Assembly: GCA_003116875.1 (NCBI GenBank)
Contig: BCKT01000009.1
Location: forward strand, 868,001-932,000
From: Takashimella koratensis
Taxonomy: Eukaryota; Basidiomycota; Tremellomycetes; Trichosporonales; Tetragoniomycetaceae
Length of the DNA stretch: 64,000 nt
Direction of reading: 5' to 3'
Position 1 is the stretch's first letter, and the number at the start of each line of letters is the position of its first letter. The notes below the pieces were generated by a model that saw nothing but the letters and a program-made list of their open reading frames with translations, was not told the origin of the DNA and did no database searches. Made by a program: the position numbers and the translations under genes. Below are positions 12,412 through 24,257 of this stretch, piece by piece.

Positions 12412-13910
12412 TTACAAACCCTTGACGAGCTCTTTTGGTGGCAACCCCCTGAAAGCAATGTTGAATACCCTCTCGAACAAAGGGTACGCGTGTACCCTCT
12501 TCCTCGCGACAAGGAATGCGTTGACTTCCTCCGCCGTCGCAGTGCCTTGCAGCTTTTGGCCATTGAGCAAGCGCTTCTCGATCTCTTCGAATGCTTGGCC
12601 GGATTTGACAAATTCTTCGGCGCATTTACGGTTACGACCACCGTAGCATGTCGTGATGAGGTCGGCGATACCGGCACTCTCGTTGGAGAAGCTGTAGCAG
12701 ATCAGCACATGTTATAAACCAACTCTTGCGGATTGGAGGGGGGAGATGCAGATTGAGATAGCGTCCTTGGTGACTTACGTAGCACGTTTGCTGCCTGGGA
12801 AGAATTCGAGGCAGAACTCGGTCATCTCCTTAAGCCCAATCCTCAAAATCGCAGCCTTTGTGTTGCCTCCAAGTCCGAGACCGTCGACAAAGCCTGCAGC
12901 GAGAGCGACGACGTTCTTGAGTGCCCCGCCGAGAGAGACACCGTACACGTCTTCCACGCAGGAAACACGGAAAGTCGGTGCGTCAAAGACAGCTTCCCAA
13001 AGCATCGAGTCGAGGGGAGTTGGGCAGCCGATGGTGGTTTCGCAGAATTGTCCCATGGCCACTGGTCAAGTCAGCATCCGCTCTCAGGGTACACTAGATT
13101 GGAGAGAGATTGGGGTGAAAAGAGACTTACCCTCCAAAGCGATGTTCGCACCGCTGAGAGCCGAGCAAGGAGTCTCGATCTTGTTCTCAATAAGCGACGC
13201 AAATGTACTGATATCCGTTCCGTTCACTTCGACACCTTTGATCGCCGAGATCGCACGAGCGCCCGGATGGATCGTCCCGGGGACTCGGGTGAACTCGTTG
13301 AGAACTGTGTGAAGGAACTGGTGTGGAACGACAAAGACGAGGAGGGTCGCGTCCTTGACGACGTCGGCGAGGCGGCCGACAGCGGTCAAGTTCTTGGGAA
13401 GGGGAATGTCAGGGAGGTAGCGTTGGTTCTGGTGTGTTCGGTTGATCGTTTCAGTCAACTTGCGACCGTTCACCTGGAACAGAAAGTCAGCAAGAGTTCT
13501 GTCCATACAATACCGAGAGACCAGCAGCTTTATCTAACGGCTTTTGAAACCAGAACTCACCTGCTTCTCGCGGACCCACATCCGGACCTCGGAGTGGAAC
13601 TCGTCTTTCCGTCGCCACACGTTCTCAGCAGCAATCTTGGCAAGCGCCGTGCCCCAAGATCCCGACCCAATGATGGCGACACGGTGGCGACCGCTAGGCA
13701 AGGGCGATGGGGGGAGCCTCTCCCTGATTGGTGACGAAGGGCGAGTTTGGGCTGCGAAGGTCAGTACGCGTACGGAAGGCTAGTACAAGACACAGGCTGG
13801 CGGTAACAAGGGCTGCAGCACTCACCTGGGGTAGTGACGGTCGAGGCGACAGACATGTCAGAGAACATCCTGTTGACCTCGGGCGACGAAGGGGCAGTGT
13901 AGTCGGACAT
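12412..13910 (-). CDS. GPD1: Glycerol-3-phosphate dehydrogenase (NAD+)
   Basis: Reduces dihydroxyacetone phosphate to glycerol-3-phosphate with NADH in the cytosol or peroxisome. This is the first step of glycerol synthesis and a redox and osmotic-stress valve. Five exons join in frame (13910-13826, 13751-13561, 13473-13131, 13061-12779, 12691-12412), giving 393 residues, close to yeast Gpd1 (391). The Rossmann motif GSGSWG lies near residues 57-62. Family blocks follow: [14 protein letters not shown] strand, [25 protein letters not shown] with the catalytic-region Lys, GNTKAAI and the C-terminal CYGGRNRK. The first ~50 residues are Ser/Pro-rich ([18 protein letters not shown]) and could carry phosphorylation sites, as the yeast enzyme's N-terminus does. 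It is divergent from the glycerol-3-phosphatase-like gene at 15373, the next enzyme in the pathway, with 1.46 kb between starts. Confidence 0.95.
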
Positions 13911-15372
13911 GGCGTTGATGTTGAGAAGAAGTTACAAGTGGCGAGTGTTTCGATGGGGAATGTTAAGAAGAGAGCGACTGTTGGAGATGGGTGTAACGAT
14001 GATGAAGAGTTGTAAGAAGCTAGAAGGCTTGACGTTGGTTCAATCGATAACAGTTGTCAAGACGTGGATGTGGAGAGATGAACAAACTTGGATCCTCTGC
14101 AATCGGTAACAAGGCGGGATAAAATTCTCACTCCAGAGGCCATACGTCGTCAGCACTTGCAGCTGTGACACGGATGTCCGAGTTGCTCCGCTTTGATCTG
14201 AATTGCATCTGACCTCTGACCTGACCTTCTGACCGGGCACACATGTCATAGCCCGCACGCCGCCGCTAAACACCCTTCCAGCCTCGGACCCCTTGGCCGT
14301 TCTGGTGTTCCACCCTCCCGCTCTCGCGTCGCGCGGTCCCCACAAGTGCGCGCACCAAGAAAAACCCACTTGACCAGGTTTCTAGGGTCGATGCACGGTT
14401 TCTGAGGTGACGTGAGCACCGACGTCGCGCCAAGGGGGGAATCACGAGGAGTGGAGACAGATGGAAAAGTTTTATTTCCGTGCGTGGGCCTGTTTCTGGG
14501 GTGGGGTCGGTGGGGCGGAGGAGGAGGAGAGGGGGAGGGGGGGAGAAGGAAGATGCCGCCGGGAAGCGACGGTGGCTGACCATCCACGTTTACGATTGAT
14601 CCGCCCCACTGGAGTCGGCAGTTGCATGACCCAGGCGGCAGAGCAGAGCACAATCTCCAGAGATCTGAAACGAGGTGCAGGTGATAATCCCGAGTCATGA
14701 CGTCAACCACCCCCACCATAGCACCGCTGTGCCAGGGTTTCATTTTTTTTTCCGTCCGCCCAGTTCTACGCTCGTTTCGGCGTCGGCTCTGCTCATCTAC
14801 CATTTCGAGGTCCACGTAAACACCTACCCAAAATTTTTAATCACAGGACATGATATTGGAGGCTCGTAATCTATTGCTCCGTGTAGCGGGGACGCGAGCG
14901 GGCTTTTGGGGGCGCGGGGGAGGGAAGGAGCGCGGGGGGCCGGGTGGGGTCGGGCAAAGCTGGGTCACCGGGATACTAGACTACCTGAGCGGGCGTCGAT
15001 TTAGTGGAGTCAAGTGCGTCACTTTTGGGGTCAGCAAAGCACCAGACCAGAGGAAAGTCATCGAGGGAGAATGCAACTCAGCGGGGCCAAACCAAGTCCA
15101 ATCTAATCCCCTTCCCCTCTCGGCTCGCTCGTTACCTGGCAATCGGTAGACGCGGACACCAGACTACCTGATCATCCTCGACGACGACGGCAAAAGTTGG
15201 ACCAAAAGTTTTCCGTCCATCCTTCTTGTTTCCTCATCATCTCCATTGTCAACACTTGCTCGTCACCGCATATTCCATCCCCCTACTCGGTCCTTGTTAC
15301 TGTCCATACTCTCATTCACACCACCACAACTCTTGTCTAAACTCTACATCTACCTGAATACCCCTCGCCACC
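13911..15372. promoter_or_regulatory. Shared divergent promoter of the glycerol-synthesis gene pair
   Basis: This 1.46-kb region separates the two start codons and holds no supported gene. It contains several copies of the stress-response element core (AGGGG/CCCCT): 14530-14534, 14536-14540, 15108-15112, 15114-15118, 15280-15284 and 15361-15365. In yeasts such sites bind Msn2/4-type factors. Binding here is inference, and the motif is short enough to occur by chance in G/C-rich DNA. Confidence 0.5.
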
Positions 15373-16905
15373 ATGTCCGTGTTCACCAAGGAGGCTTTCC
15401 AGATGTCGGCCATGCCGACTCCCGCTGCGTCTGCACCGGGATCTCGTGCGCCCTCTGCCCCCGTCTCGCGCCGCGGATCATTCGCTGCAGCCACATCGGG
15501 AATGATGACTCCCGCGCTCGACCCGCACATTGTCGAGATCAACGTCGAGTCGGTTCTCTTCGACATGGACGGGACCCTGATCAACTCGAGTCCTGCAGTC
15601 GTCAAGGCCTGGCAGCTTATGGCGGAGAAGTATCCGCTCGATCTCGAGGACATCTTGCACTGTGAGTCAAAATTGTATTGTCGCCTCGTTGTCCGATACG
15701 TAGAGATGCCTCCCTTGGCGATGGGCGTTTTCGGAGGGGTCGAGTGAAGATCGAAACGCTGACATAACCACAGCCGCTCACGGTATGCGAACGATCGACG
15801 CCTTGCGCAAATGGTGCAAGATCCCCGACCCCGAAGTTCTCGCCTCTGAGGTCTTGCGATTCGAGACTGCGATTCTCGAGAATGCCGAGGAGATTGGCCG
15901 TATCACTGGCAAGTCCGGTATCGAGGTCTTGCCAGGTGTCGAGAAGCTGCTCGACGACTTGTCCGCGGACAAGGAGATTCGTGGTGGAGAGGAGAAGTGG
16001 GCGATTTGCACTAGCTGTGAGTTGGCCTCTCTACGTGGGCGGAGATCTGGGACATTGTCCAGCCCTACCCTTTGATTTGCATTTCACGTTTAATCTCAAA
16101 GAGCACGCAGCTGACTATACCAGCAACATATTTCTACGCCGGCCGAGCTATCCCGATCGCAGGATTGACCACTCCCAAGGTCTTTGTCACCGCCGACTCG
16201 GTCACCCGAGGCAAGCCATTCCCGGACCCATACCTCCTCGGTGCCCAGGGCTGCAACGCCTCTCCATTCGAGTGTGAGTTTCTGTCGCTCTTTCACAGAC
16301 TCCATTCCACGGCTTGAGCCAGATTCATCTCCTTGTGGTTTCGCTGACTCTTCCTTTTAGCTCTCGTCGTTGAAGACGCGCCCACTGGTATCCGCGCTGG
16401 CAAGGCAGCTGGTTGCCGAGTCCTCGCTACCTGCACCTCCCACTCTGCCGCCGACCTCGAGAAGGAGCGACCCGACTTCCTCGTCGAGGACCTCTCCCAC
16501 GTAACCGCATCCTGGGATGAGTCTAGCAAAACCTTCAAACTCATCATCGAGCAACCTATCAACCGGGTTGAGCCTCGTGCCACCCCTGACGCGACTCCCA
16601 TCATGACCCCTGCCGGATCCCGCGCGAACAGTTTCTCGGGCGCAGGTGCAGACCGCGACCGTATCCGATTGGCGATGAAGGGTTCCGATGAGTTGACAGG
16701 GAACGATTCAGTCATTGGAACCCCGGCGTCGTCTAGGCCCGGATCACCAAAGCCTGACGCAGCAGCGCAGTTGCCAAGCGAAGGATTCCCCCAGCGACGG
16801 CCAAGTCAAGGTGGGGCGTCCGGCTTGACACTCGAGGCGTTCAAGCGCGCGTTCGCGGGTAACACCGCGAAGAAGGCGCAGAACGAGTTGGCAAGGGAGG
16901 AGTAG
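15373..16905 (+). CDS. HAD-family glycerol-3-phosphatase (Gpp1-like)
   Basis: Predicted to dephosphorylate glycerol-3-phosphate to glycerol, completing the pathway begun by the neighbouring dehydrogenase. Four exons join in frame (15373-15661, 15774-16016, 16124-16273, 16361-16905), giving about 408 residues. HAD motifs are clear. Motif I is FDMDGTLINS, with nucleophile and acid Asp. The SAHGMRTIDAL cap segment matches the yeast Gpp/Dog group. Motif II is WAICTS, motif III is the Lys in TRGKPFPDPYL, and motif IV is VVEDAPTGIRAGKAAG. The core is like yeast Gpp1 (250 residues). Here it carries a ~55-residue Ala/Ser/Pro N-terminal extension and a ~110-residue Ser/Pro/Arg-rich tail ending in a helical Ala/Lys segment, which are candidate regulatory regions. 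2-Deoxyglucose-6-phosphatase is the alternative within the family. The neighbouring GPD gene favours glycerol-3-phosphate as substrate. Confidence 0.85.
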
Positions 16906-17900
16906 ATGCTTTGGTCATTTCGAATCCAGCCCCCGCACTCCGCTTTCTCATCGAGACACTCTATAGACGTTGCAGCAACTCCCTTTATCATCTTCATCTC
17001 CATCCTCTCTACAAGCCATTTTTGTCTCATCTCCAACAACCAAGCTTCACATTATCTCCCGCTAGTTCAACTCGTCACCTCTGGCAGCATTTATTAGATT
17101 TGATTAGACACCAAAACGGAACTCCGCATGTATCCCTTAGAACATCGCCCCTCCCCTTTCTCCAGACTCCGACTGACTTGACAACAATGTCCTCTCATCC
17201 TTGGCCGACAAAGCCGAAACCCGTGCATGGACTCTGTCAAATCCGGTCTCGGACAACCTCGCTCAGGAGACCCTCTCACGTAGAACACTGCAGAACCCGT
17301 GAGAGCTCGTCCCGGTGGAGATGGACGCTCCATTTCTGGTAGCGCCAAGAAAAGAGTTATCCAGGGTGCGTGGCCTAGACCTCGAGATAAGCCAAATCGC
17401 GCTAACTCAGATCCTACTCCGAGATTTCGCCACTAACGCCGAGCTGACCGACTCCACAATCCTCCCAACCCGCCCTCTTCGACGCAACCCACGCCTGCCC
17501 TCCTCTGCTCTTACCCATGTGTTGCGGTTCACCAACCCGTGCCGTGCCGGGCGGATGGTAGTCGTCATGGCGCCAAGTCCCAAAGCTGATTCATCAGACC
17601 ACATCAATAGCCTTGATAGAATGGAATGAGACAGGATAACCACGCACCGCTGAGGTTTCCGCCCTCCCTCGCGAGCTCGTATCTCGTCCATCTGGGTCGG
17701 GTCGGTCTCCAAGAAGCTAGCTCCACGATAGCTTCGACCCGGCGCTCTCCGATATATTCGTCATCGCTAGCTCTGCACGTCACTACTTGTGACGACTCGC
17801 TCAGAGCAGCATATATAACCAAGCCCAATTGCCGCCCACTCTCGCTATCAACTGCGACACAAACCCACCAACTACTACTCACAAACAAATCATCGTAACA
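16906..17900. promoter_or_regulatory. Intergenic; TATA box of first small tandem gene
   Basis: No gene is supported. A TATATAA motif at 17812-17818 lies ~85 bp upstream of the ATG at 17901, suggesting an inducible TATA-type promoter. Confidence 0.5.
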
Positions 17901-18343
17901 ATGTCCGCTCCCGCGTCTGACATGCCCGCCGGCCCCAACAGCGGTGCCGCCACCACCAACTCCTCCCCTGAGGACGCTCTTGGTAAGCCTCTCATCCCCT
18001 TTCCCCCGTCTCCCCTCGCTCCGCCACGTTGCTGGCCCGCGCTGACGAGGTCAGACCGCGGTGTCGACCAGGTTATGCAGCACACCGGCCACCCCCAGAG
18101 CCGCAGCACCACCGAGAAGATCAGCGACGGTGTCAGGAAGATCTTCAAGAAGGTGAGTTGTGTCGTTCTCCCATGATGCCCGTTCCCCCCCCCCCCCCTC
18201 CGGGCTCTCTCTCACCGCCGAGTTTCTGTTCTCCCTTCTCCTTCCTCCCTCCTGCCTCCTCCAACACTGATCCGTCTACCTTTACATATGCTGACACCGC
18301 CCAGGCTACCGGCAAGGACGTCCCCATCGAGGACAAAAACTAA
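17901..18343 (+). CDS. Small conserved protein, tandem copy A
   Basis: About 72 residues from three exons (17901-17982, 18055-18152, 18305-18343). A variable Ala/Pro/Ser/Thr N-terminus (MSAPASDMPAG...) is followed by a core with GHPQSRSTTEKISDGVRKI and the tail ATGKDVPIEDKN. There is no signal peptide or membrane span. It is soluble, hydrophilic and rich in Lys/Asp at the end, and reminds me of small stress-induced fungal proteins without matching one I can name. The gene at 19354 is a paralogue: exon 2 (98 nt), exon 3 (39 nt) and both intron phases are identical, and the cores align. Intron 2 contains a C14 run. Confidence 0.8.
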
Positions 18344-19353
18344 GTGTTTATACTCTTGACACCCTTTTCGAGACAGCAAGATCAGAAGCAGTCAATATGC
18401 AATATAATTCGCCACCCTACAACATACTCGCGGACATCGCCTCTGCCCTCTACTCTCCCGGCTGATCTCTCTTCCATTCCCGTCCTGCCATTCAACAACT
18501 AAGACCATGCTGGAACGCACTAACCGCGAGTCAGCGCTTGAACAGTCATCGGCAAACTAGTTTTACTCCTGACTTCCTCCGCCGTCTCTGATACCCCGCT
18601 GCGGTGGATATCTGACTCGCTGCGGCTAGGTACCAATACCGTAGTCCCGTTTAATCCCACTCCGACCAATCTCGCCGCCGCTGATTTTGCCGTCCTCACT
18701 GCTCTCGCCCCACCCGTCACGAAACATCGCATCTCCTCACTTCCCGATCAAAGCCGACGGACCGGTATGTATGTATTTTGAGCCGACCCGTGCTGCTTCC
18801 CTTCTCGCTGCTGTCTTCTCACCTTTCTTCCACCTCAGGTTGCCCACAATCACCCGCCCATTCCGCACGGCTCCACAGCGATCGACCAATATTCTCACCC
18901 TTCTCCGTCCCCCGCACCGGTAGCCAGAGCCCTTGACTCATCCTTGTCTAATGCCTAATAAGCTCTGCTTCCAACTTCCCTGATCGGGTTAGTGGCGTTT
19001 CCTTCCATCCCTCTCTTCTTCCGCCTTTTATACTGTATATGAAGAGAGGAACGCCACTAACGTATCGTCTTCTGGCTCTGCTTCCGCCCCTTTGGGTCCG
19101 GCTGATTTATTTGTGCTTGGATTTAGATTGATTGATTTTGGATGAATGGCTTATCGTATAGCTCGACTGCTGGCTCTCTGTGCTCGTGCTCGAGTCGGGT
19201 CCGTGAGCGCTCGGATCTGGGACGGCGATGGCAATGCAGTGTATAAAAGGCGTGCTCAAAGGCGGTTCCTCCCCGGTCCTTCTTCTTCCCATCCTCCTTC
19301 TTCGCTCAGTTCTCTTCACTCGTACTCGCCCACCCACTTACTCACCGTTGATC
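18344..19353. promoter_or_regulatory. Intergenic; TATA box of second small tandem gene
   Basis: No gene is seen. TATAAAA at 19242-19248 lies ~106 bp upstream of the ATG at 19354 and is followed by a C/T-rich leader, the same arrangement as upstream of copy A. Confidence 0.5.
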
Positions 19354-19860
19354 ATGTCTGCCGCACCTGCTGTTGCCCCGGCCACTGAGTCTCACACCAC
19401 CGAGCCCGCCGCTCCTGCGATCACCTCCACCAACCCCGAGACTGGCGCGACCACCACTACTCAGGCTACCTCCGCTCCCGGCGTGACCACTTCCACCACC
19501 ACCACCAAGGGTGACAGCGCTATGGACCAGCTCGGTGAGTACTTGACATGCTACTCAGATTCGATACCTCCCACGCACGTTCCTTCACCATTCCTGCCGG
19601 CTGCAGATCCCTCTCAATGCCGCCAGCCATCTTTCATCGTCCAGAGGCAAGGGAAATACTGACCACACCATAGACCAGGGCATCGACACGATTCTCAAGA
19701 AGGTCGGGCACAGTCAGAACCGCCAGACCGTCGAGAAGATCAGTGATGGTGTCCGTGGCTTCTTTAAGAAGGTTAGTCCATACCCCATCCACTTTCCCAG
19801 TTGTATACTTACGCGCTGTAGGTCACCGGCAAGGACATCCCCATCGCGGACAAGAACTGA
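19354..19860 (+). CDS. Small conserved protein, tandem copy B
   Basis: About 105 residues from three exons (19354-19534, 19674-19771, 19822-19860). It is a paralogue of the gene at 17901. The Thr/Ala/Pro-rich N-terminus is longer and unrelated in detail (runs of Thr). The core (GHSQNRQTVEKISDGVRGFF) and tail (VTGKDIPIADKN) are closely similar, and exons 2 and 3 have exactly the same lengths and phases. No localisation signal is seen. The pattern of a fast-changing N-terminus and fixed C-terminus places the functional part in the last ~46 residues. The role is unknown. Confidence 0.8.
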
Positions 19861-20110
19861 GCCCGCCATCCTCGGCTTGTTTGGCCACCGTCGTTTCGGA
19901 GTCTTGGCACGCACGTGCTCGTGTTTCCCGCTTTTCCATGTTCCGTCCACCTTGGGTGTAGACTATGCAGTTTAATGCAGAGAGACTAAAATTGATACGA
20001 CTACCCAGCTCACGATCTACTCAACAAGCTGATTCCTGACTATGACTAATTCCAGCAGGCCAGAGAGCACGTCTAGGAGAGCGCTTCTGGCATGACAGAT
20101 TACACTTTCA

Positions 20111-23100
20111 CTATTGGGTGGGTCCAACTCGGACCGGGGCGGCGACCTGTTTCGGCATCTTGACGGCGCTCGCGGACCCCATGAGCTGGTCGATCTCGCT
20201 CTTCTGGAAGTAATGCGGCGCAACTGCGAGTGTGTTGTTAGCTTGCTATCCTAAAGATCGAACAGGTTCAGAGATTAGTCCACTCACGTTCGTAGAGCCA
20301 CGATCCCTCAATGGGCATACACTGGCGCATGTACTCCTTGGACGTCAAGACGAGCTCGTAGTAGAGGATAAACCTTGGCGGCGGTTGCATCCCGAGGAGG
20401 CATGACGAGGGGTGCACGTAGACGGTGTGATTGTTCTTCGTCGTTCGGTATCCGCCACCTTTATCAATCCTAGCCTGTAACCTTGTTAGCTCGAGCTCCA
20501 CTGCAGACAACGGGAAAAAGCTCACAGTGTTGTAAAAGTAACCTGCGGTGATTGCCTTCTGTACTGGTACGACCTCATTCGGCAAACTTTCCACGACGAC
20601 CTCGACACGCTCACAAAGCGCATGCAGTTGGTCTCGAATATCTCGAACTCGGCAGATCGATTTGAACTGGATAAAGTTCTCGTAGCAGAACTGCTGACTG
20701 TAGTTGGCCTCGGCCCATTGCTCAAAGATGTTGAGCAGGGTGAAGTGGTCGCCACCGGGTTTGATGAAGTTTTTATGAGCCTTGTCGGCGTGGACGCGTT
20801 TGTCTTTGGGTCGATACAGGAGTGAGCCGGATTCCTGCAGCATCGAGATGATTGTGAGAACCTGAATTGGGGGAAAGAGGATGTCAGCTCGGCTGTTCAC
20901 GACAATTGGGGTAGAATGTAAGGAATTGTACTCACCTCATGGGTACATTTGAAGGTCTCACTCCCAATGATAGCCTTCGACAGCATCGGGTCCACCGGGA
21001 ACTCTGCCATCCTCCTCCCCAACCGAGTCAGTTCCCCTTTATGATTCAGCGCACCAAGCGCGTAGAGCATCTCAAACGACCGGATAATCGTCTCTGCTGG
21101 CGGCTTGTCCAAGAAGTCAAAGTTCAAGACATCGTTGATGCCCAAACTCTTGAGCATCAAGACGACGTTACCAAGGTTTGTTCGCTGAATTTCGGGGATG
21201 GTATCCTCTGGCAACTCGTTCTTGAACGCCCACTTGGTGTACAGCCTAAACGCCTTGCCCGGTCCAACACGGCCTGCACGGCCTGCACGCTGTTGCGCGG
21301 ACGCACGTGAGATCGGTTCCACGACGAGTGACGACATGCCGGTTTTGGGATTGTAGTTGTTTTGCTTGACGAGCCCGGGGTCGATGACATACACTACACC
21401 GTCGATGGTAATGGATGTCTCGGCGATGTTGGTGGCAAGAACGACCTTGCGAGCGCCCTCGGGGGTCGGCTCGAAGATCTTGGACTGCAGCTCGCTCGGC
21501 AGGTTGGCGTAAATCGGCGCGATGATGAGTTCAGGAACCTTGTCGCCTAGTGTGTACATTGTTTCTTTCAGGTTCTCTTCGGTAGCCTCAATCTCGTCTT
21601 GACCAGTGAGGAAGAGGAGGATGTCACCCTTGGGTTGCACCGTGTGAATCTGGAGAATCGTGGTGACCGCAGCATGGATGTAATTGGCCTCGGGCTGTTG
21701 AGTGTAGTACATGTCGACGGGGAAACGTCGGCCGGGAACTGTAAATGGATCGTTAGCTACACTGTCGACTGGAAAAGAGGGCAGACAGCTTACTCACCAT
21801 CAAAAATTGGCGCATCGTCAAAGAATGCTGCAAACTTTTGAGCGTTCATCGTCGCACTCGAGATGAGGAGCCGCAACTCGGGTCGGAACCGCGCGATATC
21901 CTAAAACAGTGGTAAGCAATAAATTCAACGTAATTGCTCGCAATCACACTCACCTTGATCAAACCAAAGAGGATATCCGTGTTAAGTGTCCGCTCGTGCG
22001 CCTCGTCAATCACCAACGCCGAATACGTGGACAACTCCGGGTCGGTCAAGAACTCTCTCAACAACATTCCGTCGGTCATGTACTTGAGCACCGTCTTGTC
22101 GCTCGTCATATCCTCGAATCGAATTGAATATCCGACTTCCTGACCCAATCGAACGCCCATCTCCTCGGCGACACGCGCGGCGACTGACATGGCAGCAACA
22201 CGTCGAGGTTGGGTGCAGCCGACTTTCATCCCCTTGGCAGTGTAACCGGCCTCGTGGAGGTATTGAGGGATCTGAGTGGTCTTGCCGGACCCGGTCTCAG
22301 CGACGACAATGATGACTTGATGCTCGGCAATCGCCTCCAGGAGTTCGTCTCGGAAGTCGTAGATTGGCAACGACTGACGAGTCTGCTCGATCGTCATAGC
22401 TGCAGGCGACGTCGGATTAGCACTCTGTTCCACAAACGACTCATCCTTAACCAACCCACCTTTTTTCTTCGCCTCGTCGATCGACTCCATCAAGGCTTGC
22501 TCTTCCGCAGTCATCGTACTCGCCATCCCTCCATCGAGCGCAAACTTGATCTCGTTCGCTTCATCAAAGACATACTCGTACTCATCCTCCACAATCTCCT
22601 TGTCAAGCGCACCCGTCCGCAAATTCGTCTTATCCCTTTGACTCTCCTCCCACTGATCGACATCGGTGACAAACTGGCCCTCCACAGGCTTTGACTCCTC
22701 GTATCGCTGATACAACGCGTTCTTCTTCTTCTTCGAGTCGAGTCGTCCTTGCTCCGTGATGTAGTCGTCCGGGAGCATGTATCCATCCGTACCGTCGTCG
22801 ATCCGTTGTCGGGCCTCCATGATCCGCACCAACTCCTTTTTCCGCTCAAGCTCCTTCATCTCCCGCCGTGACATCTTCTGGTTCCGGAACAACAGCTCCT
22901 CATCCTGAATCTCGAGCTTGAGCAAGTCGAGCCGTTGAGCCTCACGTTTCGACAAGTACTCTTGTCGAGAATGCAAACGAAGATTGTCAACAATCGCTTG
23001 TCGAGCTTCTGGATCGTCTGCAATCGCCGCTCGTTTCTCAGCCTCCAAACCGCCTTCAAACTTTGACGAACGATCCGTGACAAGTTGCTTTGTCTTGTCG

Positions 23101-23843
23101 CGATCCCGCTCTTTCATCCGCTCGGCAAACGCATCTCGTTCTGCAAGATCCTCGAGGCGTTCGCGCTCCGCACGCTCCGCCTCCGTCTCCTCTGATGGTG
23201 GTGTTGCCGCTCGTGACGGCGAGTCCTCGAACCGAGCTCGTTTGCTCTCGTACGCCGGCTCAGGTGAGTATTCGGGCTCTGGCTCGTCATCCCAGTTGCC
23301 GTCTGTCTCTCTCTTCCTCGACGACCTCCCAGCTTTCACAGCGCCCGAATCCCTCCCATCCCTCTCTTTCCCTCTCTCCTTCTCCACAGGGCGCTCCTTC
23401 TCCTTGCTCTTCTTCTTCTCCTTCTTCACCCGTGACCCAGATCCGGACGCCTCTTCCTCGTCGAGCAACAAGGAGAACTTTTGCGAGTTCACACCGGGAG
23501 CGACAGATGGTTTCGCTGCCTTGGGTTTGGTTTTCCGTGGAACGAGAGCGTGCACTTGAGCGGCAAATGCTTGCGAGTCGGGCGAATCGGAAAGACCAGT
23601 GGCGAGGAGAGATGAGTACAAGTCGCCAGGTGTTTTGGAAGAGAGGGCTGCAGGATTTGTGAGCTCTCTTATCCATAATATGTCTAATGGGTATCTTAAC
23701 TCACCTATGGAGTGGACAAAGTCGACCGTCGCGCTGTCAGACGACCCAAGGATCTGCAGCCGAGATGTCAGCGGGAGGCGGGAAGAGGAAGACGGAAGAC
23801 TCACGCGAACGACATTGTCGCTGATATACTGCTTGAGGTCCAT
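20111..23843 (-). CDS. PRP2: DEAH-box pre-mRNA-splicing ATPase Prp2 (DHX16)
   Basis: RNA-dependent ATPase that remodels the activated spliceosome before the first splicing step. Eight exons join in frame (23843-23805, 23753-23705, 23647-21954, 21900-21798, 21738-20936, 20861-20526, 20474-20288, 20223-20111), giving about 1107 residues (human DHX16 has 1041). A charged Arg/Glu/Lys-rich N-terminal half is followed by the helicase core: GSGKTTQ at about 482, DEAHER at about 577, SAT at about 610, [10 protein letters not shown], and QRAGRAGR at about 778. Then come the winged-helix/ratchet region and the OB-fold block (VYVHPSS). The tail [10 protein letters not shown] and KMPK matches the DHX16/Prp2/Cdc28 group rather than Prp16, Prp22 or Prp43. 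I chose ATG 23843 (gccATGG); an in-frame start four codons upstream is possible. It is divergent from PRP19, 414 bp between starts. Confidence 0.95.
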
Positions 23844-24257
23844 GGCGAAGAGCACAGCGACGAGCAGTGTTCTTTGGCGAGTGTCGACCGCGCGAGTCTA
23901 CTCTTTTTCGGTCTTGGAGACTGTGAGAAGTGGTGGATAGGGCAAGAGATGGATGTCGAGGGGGGACCGAGGAGTGAAAAACAGGGCGACGGCGGCGGAC
24001 AAGGTGGTGAGTTGACAGATTTACACGTGTCATTTTCTTCCTGGGAACCAGGAGAAAAGTGATAAGCATGTGTTAGTAAAGTGAATGTTGAAATCCATCC
24101 TGTTTCTGCCTCCTCGCCATCTCTACCATCTTCAACCCTCAGATATCCCATCCATCCTACTCTCGCCTCCATTGACGGATAGTACGAGCGCAAGGTTGGC
24201 AACAAGCATCGCATTTCGAGGACCGGAACCCACTAGACACCGAAAAAAGAGCGAAAA
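23844..24257. promoter_or_regulatory. Shared 414-bp promoter of PRP2 and PRP19
   Basis: The two start codons face away from each other across this interval, which has no gene of its own and no obvious TATA box, as expected for housekeeping genes. It must contain both promoters. Confidence 0.6.
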
